6,598 bases of DNA from Minisyncoccota bacterium. Lineage in GTDB: Bacteria > Patescibacteriota > Minisyncoccia > SW-4-49-11. This document shows, piece after piece, positions 1 to 4,917 of this stretch. The translations under genes and the position numbers were made by a program. A model generated the notes under the pieces. It did no database searches. It was not told where the DNA came from and saw only the letters and a list, made by a program, of their open reading frames with translations. The stretch covers positions 1-6,598 of the forward strand of contig JAHEOE010000047.1 in the NCBI GenBank assembly GCA_018609785.1, written 5' to 3'. Numbering within the stretch: position 1 is the stretch's first letter; each line of letters opens with the position of its first letter.

Positions 1-98
1 AGCTCCAAAAGCTCATCCAAATCCACGTCCGCGTCTTTATCTTCAATCGCGTTCCGTACCAACATCCGATATTCACGAATAAATTTAATATCCAGCAT
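1..98 (-). CDS. serS: Seryl-tRNA synthetase, N-terminal fragment (runs off left edge)
   Basis: SerRS charges tRNA-Ser with serine in the cytoplasm. Only the first 32 codons are in the window. They read MLDIKFIREYRMLV, then a run ending in DVDLDELLEL, which matches the conserved start of bacterial SerRS (family pattern MLDxKxIRENPElV, then a vdlDelLeLD helix). This is the beginning of the long tRNA-binding antiparallel coiled coil; the catalytic domain lies outside the window. The ATG start at 98 is supported by the family-typical first residues and by a Shine-Dalgarno GGAG five bases upstream. The tyrosine-arginine pair replaces the usual asparagine-proline after RE, a mild variation. The gene is divergent from the small membrane-protein gene at 214. 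Identification is firm despite the short length because the motif is at the expected end and in the expected frame. Confidence 0.9.
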   Translation of the reverse strand, partial: MLDIKFIREYRMLVRNAIEDKDADVDLDELLE

Positions 99-103
99 GA
101 TAT

Positions 104-107
104 CTCC
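104..107 (-). promoter_or_regulatory. Shine-Dalgarno site of serS
   Basis: Read on the minus strand the bases are GGAG, five bases before the serS ATG (GGAGATATCATG). It fixes the serS start at 98. It is worth recording because three other genes in the window (starts at 1477, 2199 and 4906) lack any comparable site. Confidence 0.7.
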
Positions 108-124
108 GATTAATCTCTCCTGGT

Positions 125-153
125 AGTGTACGCAAAAATCCTTTTATATGCAA
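125..153 (-). promoter_or_regulatory. Candidate serS promoter
   Basis: On the minus strand there is a -10-like TACACT (130-125) and a weak -35-like TTGCAT (153-148), separated by 17 bases. Transcription would begin near 118 and give a leader of about 20 bases that includes the GGAG site. The -10 matches the consensus at four of six positions and the -35 at three of six, so this rests mainly on spacing and position. It would lie back to back with the plus-strand candidate at 158-186. Confidence 0.3.
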
Positions 154-157
154 TCTA

Positions 158-186
158 TATACAATATCCTCATAATACGATATACT
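158..186 (+). promoter_or_regulatory. Candidate promoter of the small membrane-protein gene
   Basis: TATACA (158-163) and TATACT (181-186) are separated by exactly 17 bases. They match the sigma-70 consensus at four and five of six positions. Initiation would fall near 193, between the box and the GAGG site at 203. This agrees with translation from ATG 214 and argues against the upstream in-frame ATG at 148, which would lie before the transcript start. The region is AT-rich, so chance matches are likely. Confidence 0.35.
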
Positions 187-202
187 TCACCCGATAGCAT
201 AC

Positions 203-206
203 GAGG
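203..206 (+). promoter_or_regulatory. Shine-Dalgarno site choosing ATG 214
   Basis: GAGG lies seven bases before ATG 214 (ACGAGGTATCTTCATG). No comparable site precedes the in-frame ATG at 148, so this decides the start of the 122-residue protein. Confidence 0.65.
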
Positions 207-213
207 TATCTTC

Positions 214-582
214 ATGAACCCCATATCGATAATAACTCGATTTATCTCCGAAGAATACACCGCCGAGGAAAGGATTCTCACCTTGAGAGAAAGCAACTTT
301 CATCCCATCAATTGGGATATCCTGATAGAAAGCTATGTCAAACATCGTATATCCCCTTCATTGCCGGAACTTTATCTTTTTTTAGAGTACTCCACCCTGT
401 CATGGGAGACAATACAACTGATACAAGAATTATCACCTCGGAATTTATATGATGGAAATACAATCGGCTATCTCCCCATCGTTCGAACACGGATTCGAGA
501 ACATAAGCGTACGAAAACCGTATTTATAACTCTTGCGGCATTTCTGGTGGGAGCAATACTCGCTTTCATAATCACCTTATAG
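214..582 (+). CDS. Hypothetical small tail-anchored membrane protein
   Basis: I do not recognise this 122-residue protein. Residues 1 to about 90 look like a soluble, mostly helical domain, with an acidic stretch (EEYTAEER, 13-20) and a tryptophan at 34. A basic segment follows (RTRIREHKRTK, 91-101), then a hydrophobic helix to the last residue (102-122, starting TVFITLAAFLVG). There is no N-terminal signal peptide. The charge pattern predicts the N-terminal domain in the cytoplasm with the tail in the membrane, a tail-anchored layout. The start at 214 is chosen over ATG 148 because of the GAGG site and the candidate promoter upstream. An excellent terminator follows 30 bases after the stop, so the gene is probably monocistronic. 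The protein could be a small regulator or scaffold at the membrane, but nothing in the sequence assigns a function. Being a real gene is likely; its role is unknown. Confidence 0.7.
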   Translation: MNPISIITRFISEEYTAEERILTLRESNFHPINWDILIESYVKHRISPSLPELYLFLEYSTLSWETIQLIQELSPRNLYDGNTIGYLPIVRTRIREHKRTKTVFITLAAFLVGAILAFIITL

Positions 583-611
583 GATATAAATCACAGTCTA
601 AGACCCTGCAT

Positions 612-645
612 AAAACGGTTGTTCCCTAACAACCGTTTTTCTTCT
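612..645 (+). terminator. Intrinsic terminator of the tail-anchored protein gene
   Basis: A perfect 12-base-pair stem, AAAACGGTTGTT (612-623) with AACAACCGTTTT (628-639), closes a CCCT loop and is followed by a T-rich tail (TTTTTCTTCT). The A run on the 5' side means that on the minus strand the hairpin is followed by TTTTAT, so weak termination in that direction is also possible. Confidence 0.92.
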
Positions 646-677
646 AGAGGTCATCTCAAAATTATTTAAGGTTGGAA

Positions 678-1256
678 GTGTCTGCAGGCGACAGAGACGT
701 ATTCACTGCCATTAACGCCTACGGCCTAACCATACCCAAAATTCGTTCATACACTCTGCCGCCTTCATATGCGTATGATAGATCTTTTGAAAGAATATTT
801 TTGAGATGCATTCTAGGAACATTTCATTTGAAGGAACTTGACACTTTTCAAGAATATGATATTCTATCAGAGCAGTATTTGGAGTGTAATATAATGACAA
901 AAGCTCATTCTCTGAGAATCGATAGTTTCAAACCTCAAAAACGTCTAAACATACTTTACAACGCCAACCTCAACCCCAAACAGAGACAGGAAGTTATCAG
1001 TATTTACAAGAGGTACATACCCAAAGACAATATCACCCTCTTGGAACTGAATTGTCTTTTCCGGCTTTGTATAGCAAACACAAACAGGCGGTTCATAGCG
1101 AACAGTCTGCGTAACTTGCAAGAACTCATTCATCAAATAAAAGGGTGCCACAATCTCTCTTCTTCCTTCCTTGAAGAATTACATGATTTTGAAGGAAAAA
1201 TTCCGCCCCACATAGTAAAATATTCAATACAAGGTATACACATCCCCCAATCATAA
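678..1256 (+). CDS. Hypothetical protein, start uncertain (GTG 678 or ATG 894)
   Basis: I do not recognise this protein. From GTG 678 it has 192 residues; AAGG (668-671) sits six bases before this GTG. A TTG two codons upstream is also in frame but abuts the AAGG and is unlikely. An in-frame ATG at 894 would give a 120-residue protein and has a better initiation site: GGAG at 881-884, nine bases upstream, plus a promoter-like pair at 838-865. The C-terminal 120 residues look like a small helical, basic protein (for example KQRQEVISIYKRYIPK, then a leucine-rich helix around NSLRNLQELIHQI). There is no signal peptide, membrane segment or recognisable catalytic motif, and the five cysteines do not form a metal-site pattern. 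Base composition is clearly AT-richer than dnaX or the ATPase gene. A strong terminator follows seven bases after the stop region, which supports real transcription on this strand. Confidence 0.55.
   Translation: MSAGDRDVFTAINAYGLTIPKIRSYTLPPSYAYDRSFERIFLRCILGTFHLKELDTFQEYDILSEQYLECNIMTKAHSLRIDSFKPQKRLNILYNANLNPKQRQEVISIYKRYIPKDNITLLELNCLFRLCIANTNRRFIANSLRNLQELIHQIKGCHNLSSSFLEELHDFEGKIPPHIVKYSIQGIHIPQS
838..884 (+). promoter_or_regulatory. Candidate internal promoter and Shine-Dalgarno for ATG 894
   Basis: A perfect -35 TTGACA (838-843) is followed after 16 bases by an extended -10, TGA then TATTCT (857-865). Initiation would be near 872, with GGAG at 881-884 and ATG at 894. All four signals are in the right order and at workable distances, but they lie inside the longer reading frame from 678. 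The -10 hexamer itself matches only four of six positions. Confidence 0.35.
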
Positions 1257-1262
1257 GTTCTC

Positions 1263-1294
1263 AACGGCTAGGGTGATCCTTAGCCGTTTTTATT
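1263..1294 (+). terminator. Intrinsic terminator of the hypothetical gene ending at 1256
   Basis: An 11-base-pair stem (AACGGCTAGGG at 1263-1273 with CCTTAGCCGTT at 1278-1288, one G-U pair) closes a TGAT tetraloop and runs into TTTTTATT. On the minus strand, where the tRNA gene reads towards it, the stem is followed by GAGAACTT with no T run, so it should not be an efficient terminator in that direction. Confidence 0.9.
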
Positions 1295-1300
1295 GTTATG

Positions 1301-1385
1301 TGCTGGTGATCGGGGTCGAACCGATACGGAGCAAAGCTCCATGGGTTTTTGAGACCCACGCGTCTACCAGTTCCGCCACACCAGC
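1301..1385 (-). tRNA. tRNA-Leu, anticodon CAA
   Basis: The minus strand folds into a complete class II tRNA of 85 bases. The acceptor stem is GCTGGTG (1385-1379) with CACCAGC (1308-1302), followed by discriminator A at 1301. The D arm has the GCGGAACTGGTAGACGC pattern typical of tRNA-Leu. The anticodon stem TGGGT/ACCCA encloses the loop CTCAAAA, giving anticodon CAA, which reads UUG. The long variable arm GGAGC-TTT-GCTCC and the T arm ATCGG-TTCGACC-CCGAT complete it. The long variable arm together with the anticodon and A73 make leucine secure. The 3' CCA is not encoded: the bases after A73 are CAT, so a CCA-adding enzyme must act on this tRNA. A near-consensus promoter lies immediately upstream. 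Confidence 0.96.
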
Positions 1386-1395
1386 CATATTCCAT

Positions 1396-1424
1396 ATCAT
1401 ACGAAAACAATCCCCACTTGTCAA
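1396..1424 (-). promoter_or_regulatory. Promoter of the tRNA-Leu gene
   Basis: On the minus strand a perfect -35 TTGACA (1424-1419) and a -10 TATGAT (1401-1396, five of six) are separated by exactly 17 bases. The tRNA 5' end at 1385 begins about ten bases after the -10 box, so transcription starts almost at the mature end. The -35 box overlaps that of the oppositely directed promoter at 1418-1446. Confidence 0.8.
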
Positions 1425-1446
1425 TTTACACGGAAGTTGCTATAGT
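1418..1446 (+). promoter_or_regulatory. Promoter of the 1477-dnaX transcription unit
   Basis: TTGTCA (1418-1423) and TATAGT (1441-1446) each match the sigma-70 consensus at five of six positions and are 17 bases apart. Initiation would be near 1453, giving a leader of about 24 bases without a Shine-Dalgarno site. The -35 box shares five bases with the tRNA-Leu promoter's -35 on the other strand, through the near-palindrome TTGTCAA. Confidence 0.65.
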
Positions 1447-1476
1447 GCGGATATATGATGAAATAAAAACCATCCT

Positions 1477-2163
1477 ATGGCTACCGACGAAGATAACAAG
1501 CAACAACAAATCGAAGAGCTCGAAGAGATCGTTAAAGAGGCGGAAGCGCGTCTTTCCCAAGCGAAATCCATGCTCGAACAGGTCGCGGGATCTTCGCATC
1601 CGTATGTTTCCCTGGAATCCAAACCCGAACGCGTCATTATAGGCACGTTTGACGGAGAACATATGATTGACGAACAAAAGAAAAAATATCCCGTACCCGC
1701 CAACTACGCAAGTAAATCCAAGCTCGTGGAAGGAGATCAACTCAAATTGACCATTACTCCGGACGGCGCTTTTATTTACAAACAAATCGGGCCCACTCCT
1801 CGCAAACGTCATATTGCTACTGTTATTCAAAAAGATGAAAAATACTACGCTCAGGTCGAAGAGGAATTATATCGTTTGCTAACCGCTTCGGTAACATACT
1901 TCAAGTTAAACGTGGGCGATGAAGTAACCATTCTCACTCCCCTCGCCAAGAAAAGCGAATGGGCCGCAATTGAAAACGTCATTTCTCAAGGTAATGATCC
2001 GGGCACTTCAGAAGAACCGCCACGAAGCTCTCGTGAAGGTGAGATACCGGAAACACCCACCGCTGAAGGTCCGAGTCCCGATCAAGTGGAAAGTGCTGTT
2101 GCCGAAGAAGGTACCCAAGAAACAGACGAAGACACCGAACAAGTCAAAGTCCAGCCTTGGTAG
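1477..2163 (+). CDS. Uncharacterised conserved-type protein upstream of dnaX
   Basis: This 228-residue protein has three visible parts. Residues 8-37 form a charged heptad-like helix, probably a coiled coil. Residues 50-168 look like a beta-rich globular core with two similar-looking halves, VIIGTFDG to KLTI (53-93) and KRHIATVIQKDEKYY to VTILTP (110-155), including the phrases YPVPANYASKSKLVEGD and LLTASVTYFKLNVGDEV. Residues 171-228 are a disordered acidic tail with 16 Asp/Glu and three basic residues. There is no signal peptide or membrane segment, so it should be cytoplasmic. I recall proteins with this YPVPANYASKSKLVEGD-like core recurring in Patescibacteria, sometimes annotated as ribosomal L7/L12-like, but the sequence gives no good support for that name. 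The ATG at 1477 is the only sensible start; no Shine-Dalgarno precedes it. The gene follows a good promoter and is 35 bases upstream of dnaX with no terminator between, so co-transcription is likely. Confidence 0.85.
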   Translation: MATDEDNKQQQIEELEEIVKEAEARLSQAKSMLEQVAGSSHPYVSLESKPERVIIGTFDGEHMIDEQKKKYPVPANYASKSKLVEGDQLKLTITPDGAFIYKQIGPTPRKRHIATVIQKDEKYYAQVEEELYRLLTASVTYFKLNVGDEVTILTPLAKKSEWAAIENVISQGNDPGTSEEPPRSSREGEIPETPTAEGPSPDQVESAVAEEGTQETDEDTEQVKVQPW

Positions 2164-2198
2164 TCGCATCTTGTTCCTAACCGTCAATCTTTTACTGT

Positions 2199-3923
2199 AT
2201 GCCTACCCTGTACCGCCTGTATCGTCCGCAAACATTTGCAGATTTCGTTGGTCAAGAAACGGCCCGTCGTGTTTTGCAGAACTCTTTAATTCATGCTCGT
2301 ACAGTTAATTCTTATCTGTTTGCCGGTCCGCGTGGAACCGGCAAAACGAGTATGGCACGAATTTTTGCCAAGGCTCTCAATTGCGCGCAATTTGACGCAA
2401 CATCCGGAGAAGTCTGCAACACCTGTGCCAACTGCCAATCCATCACGGAAGGGTCTTTTGTCGATCTTGTGGAAATTGATGCCGCTTCCAATCGGGGAAT
2501 AGATGAAATTCGCAATATACGCGAATCAGTCCGTTATGTTCCTTCCCAACGAGACGGTGCAAAGGTGTACATTATAGATGAAGCGCACATGCTCACCAAA
2601 GATGCTTCCAACGCACTTCTTAAAACTTTGGAAGAACCGCCGCCGGGTGTCTATCTGATTCTCGTCACTACAGATCCTGAGAAACTTCTGCCCACTATTC
2701 ATTCTCGCGTACAAGAACTTCCGTTTTATCCGCTCTCGCACGATCAATTAAAAACCAAATTGGAACGGATTTTATCTTCGGAAGGGCTCAGTACCGACGA
2801 AGACGTCCTGGAGCAAATTATCGCTCAGGCTGAAGGCGGCGCTCGCAACGCCGAAAGTATTCTGGGGCAACTCCTCTCGGCAAGCTCTCAATCTCATATC
2901 ACCGCTGCAATTGCCGAACCGATCATCGGACAAAATACTAAACAAGAAGCTTATCACCTGCTCCGTCTGATCGGAAACGGTGACCTTTCGGAAAGTCTGC
3001 GATACGTCAATACGCTTTACACACAAGGCGTGGCTTTGGAACCGTTTATCCAAACATGCATTGCCGTTGCCAGGCAACTTTTACTGGCACGTATTTCTTC
3101 CGAGCTTCTTTCGAAAAACACGCTTGCCGATGACCGCGAGACCATTCTGTCTCTATGTTCTGTGTTCTCCGCCTCTTTTTTAGATACGCTTTTGCGAGAA
3201 CTGCGCGAAGCTAAGTCTTATATACATACGTCTCTCACTCCTCAACTTCCTCTGGAACTTGTCCTTACCCGTGTACTTTCCGAGTCAACCTCACCTTCTC
3301 AAACACCTCCGACTTCTTCTCCGGAGCCTTCAAATTCAGAACCTCAACCGGATTCCGTCACTTCTCAATCCGATACCGCCTCTTCCGATATTTCTTCCGG
3401 AAACGGACAACCGAAGCAAAATTCTTCGTCCTCTTCTGAAGACAATCCCGGCTCCAACATCTCTTCGGATACATCTTCCATTTCACATTCATTACCTCGT
3501 ATTCAAAAGCATATCGAAGAAAACCACACCTCTCTGGCGCCACTTTTTGAACGGTGTCGCATCTCTTCGGAAACCGAAGACGGTGTGGTATTTATCGCTC
3601 CTTCTCAATTTCAAAAACGAAAACTTACCCAGTACCAAGAACCTATTGAGAATGCTATTGAACATATCACAGGACATAATATCCGAGTACAGTTCATCAT
3701 AGAACAAAACCAACCGTCACACTCCGAAGAGCAAACCCAAGACCGGTCTTCGTCTTCATCTTACACTCCGAAAACTTCCGGAACCGAATCTCATACATCC
3801 GAACCTCACAGTTCCACTCCGGATGTTACTCTTGAAGATTCTTCTCCGGAATCAAATCAAACCTTGGAGACCGCGGACGATGTGGAAAAGGCCGCTCACA
3901 ATCTGTTTCAAAAATCGGAATAA
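2199..3923 (+). CDS. dnaX: DNA polymerase III subunit gamma/tau (clamp loader ATPase)
   Basis: DnaX is the motor subunit of the clamp loader, which opens the beta sliding clamp and places it on primed DNA; its C-terminal part links the loader to the replicase. The 574-residue protein shows the full AAA+ set: LYRLYRPQTFADFVGQE at the N-terminus, Walker A GPRGTGKTS (43-51), the zinc-binding cysteines C62, C73, C76 and C79, Walker B VYIIDEAH (123-130), sensor 1 around T157-T158, the arginine finger in HSR (168-170) and sensor 2 arginine R216 in GGARNAES. A helical collar domain extends to about 360. Residues 361-430 are a serine-rich linker (26 of 70 are Ser), then a small folded island (431-504) and another low-complexity tail. 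The start is the family-typical MPTLYRLYRP, although no Shine-Dalgarno precedes it. No A-rich slippery heptamer typical of dnaX frameshifting was seen, so one product is expected. Its 3' end overlaps trpS tail to tail. Confidence 0.96.
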   Translation: MPTLYRLYRPQTFADFVGQETARRVLQNSLIHARTVNSYLFAGPRGTGKTSMARIFAKALNCAQFDATSGEVCNTCANCQSITEGSFVDLVEIDAASNRGIDEIRNIRESVRYVPSQRDGAKVYIIDEAHMLTKDASNALLKTLEEPPPGVYLILVTTDPEKLLPTIHSRVQELPFYPLSHDQLKTKLERILSSEGLSTDEDVLEQIIAQAEGGARNAESILGQLLSASSQSHITAAIAEPIIGQNTKQEAYHLLRLIGNGDLSESLRYVNTLYTQGVALEPFIQTCIAVARQLLLARISSELLSKNTLADDRETILSLCSVFSASFLDTLLRELREAKSYIHTSLTPQLPLELVLTRVLSESTSPSQTPPTSSPEPSNSEPQPDSVTSQSDTASSDISSGNGQPKQNSSSSSEDNPGSNISSDTSSISHSLPRIQKHIEENHTSLAPLFERCRISSETEDGVVFIAPSQFQKRKLTQYQEPIENAIEHITGHNIRVQFIIEQNQPSHSEEQTQDRSSSSSYTPKTSGTESHTSEPHSSTPDVTLEDSSPESNQTLETADDVEKAAHNLFQKSE

Positions 3924-4906
3924 GAAAGAATCCCGAGTTCGCTTCGTACCTTTCGCATCGTTTTTTCCGCCTCGGCATTGGCAATATCCGCTCCTTCTTG
4001 TAAAATGCGCCGAACTTCATCGGAATTGTTTGTAAGATCATGTCGCCGCTCACGAAATGGTTCCAAAAATATTTTCAGAGATTCAAATAATTGCTCTTTG
4101 GATTCTTTATAAGAAAGCCCGCCTTCTCGATAGCCACGCTCGATTTCAGCCAAATCATCAGCCGGGGTAATGTGCTTATGCAGAGCATAAATATTACATT
4201 CCTCCGGATTTTTAGGTTCTTCGGGGCGCTTGGAATCGGTTACAATTGCCATGACTTGCTTTCTTAATGTTTTTTCATCCGCAAACATCTCAATTGTATT
4301 ACCGTAAGATTTGCTCATTTTATTTCCGTCCGTACCGGGCAAAATACCTGTGCGGTTCGGAATAACCGATTCGGGCAGAGGGAATATCTCTTTAGCGCAA
4401 TCCGCGTTCACCTCTTCAGCCAAATCACGCGTCATCTCTAAATGTTGTTTCTGATCCTCCCCCACCGGAACATGAGTCGATCCGTATAAGAGAATATCCG
4501 CCGCCATCAACACCGGATAATCAAAGAGACCGACGTTGGGGTCTTTCCCATGGGCAACGGCATCTTTATAGGCGTGTGCCCGCTCCAGATGCGCCACACT
4601 CATGAAGTTGTTTAACATCCACGTCAGTTCTGTAACCCGAGGAACGTCGGACTGCAAGAACATAACCGTCTTGCTCTCATTTATCCCCATTGCCAGATAA
4701 TCAAGAATAATTTCCTGTGTCATCTCTGTTAAATCAGATCCCGTCGGACGTCCGGTCAACGCGTGATAATTCGCAATAAATAAAAAGGTCTGGTCAAAGT
4801 CATGTGCGTTTTGTAACTCCTGAAACGGCTTAACCGCTCCGAAGTAATTTCCCAAATGTACCGACCCTGACGGTTTGATTCCGGTTAGCAGACGTTTGCC
4901 ACTCAT
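3908..4906 (-). CDS. trpS: Tryptophanyl-tRNA synthetase
   Basis: TrpRS is a class Ic synthetase that activates tryptophan with ATP and loads it on tRNA-Trp in the cytoplasm. At 332 residues it has the normal bacterial length. Both ATP signature motifs are intact: PSGSVHLGN (12-20, the HIGH motif) and KMSKS (196-200, in DGNKMSKSYGN). The stretch YPVLMAADILLY (130-141) holds the aspartate (D137) that by alignment contacts the indole nitrogen of tryptophan, and VPVGEDQKQHLEMTRDLA (147-164) is characteristic of TrpRS rather than TyrRS. The C-terminal anticodon-binding helices end in a TGA stop. The start at 4906 gives MSGKRLLTGIKPSG, as expected; no Shine-Dalgarno is visible. It lies 11 bases after the ATPase gene on the same strand and so is probably transcribed with it. 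Its last codons overlap dnaX, with no terminator between the two. Confidence 0.97.
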   Translation of the reverse strand: MSGKRLLTGIKPSGSVHLGNYFGAVKPFQELQNAHDFDQTFLFIANYHALTGRPTGSDLTEMTQEIILDYLAMGINESKTVMFLQSDVPRVTELTWMLNNFMSVAHLERAHAYKDAVAHGKDPNVGLFDYPVLMAADILLYGSTHVPVGEDQKQHLEMTRDLAEEVNADCAKEIFPLPESVIPNRTGILPGTDGNKMSKSYGNTIEMFADEKTLRKQVMAIVTDSKRPEEPKNPEECNIYALHKHITPADDLAEIERGYREGGLSYKESKEQLFESLKIFLEPFRERRHDLTNNSDEVRRILQEGADIANAEAEKTMRKVRSELGILSYSDF

Positions 4907-4917
4907 ATGCGTTTTGC

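Noticed and set aside
164..183. Short inverted repeat ATATC...GATAT in the promoter spacer as an operator
   Set aside because: Five base pairs in AT-rich DNA are expected by chance; no second copy or regulator supports it.
148..213. An N-terminal extension of the small membrane protein from ATG 148 (22 extra residues)
   Set aside because: No Shine-Dalgarno precedes it, it overlaps the candidate promoters, and ATG 214 has a well-placed GAGG.
99..1385. Integrated element flanked by a duplicated tRNA 3' end
   Set aside because: I found no copy of the tRNA-Leu 3' segment elsewhere in the interval and no integrase gene; atypical composition alone is not enough.
1426..1830. Long minus-strand reading frames opposite the 1477 gene
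   Set aside because: They are antisense to a well-supported gene, have no start signals and show shadow-type composition.
3110..3625. Possible programmed-frameshift site in dnaX at the short A runs (near 3114 and 3613)
   Set aside because: The runs are only four or five A, none forms a proper slippery heptamer in the reading frame, and no stem-loop stimulator is obvious.
3310..3855. Recurring TCCGGA palindromes in the 3' part of dnaX
   Set aside because: They come from repeated serine-glycine and serine-proline-glutamate codons in the low-complexity linkers and are not regularly spaced.
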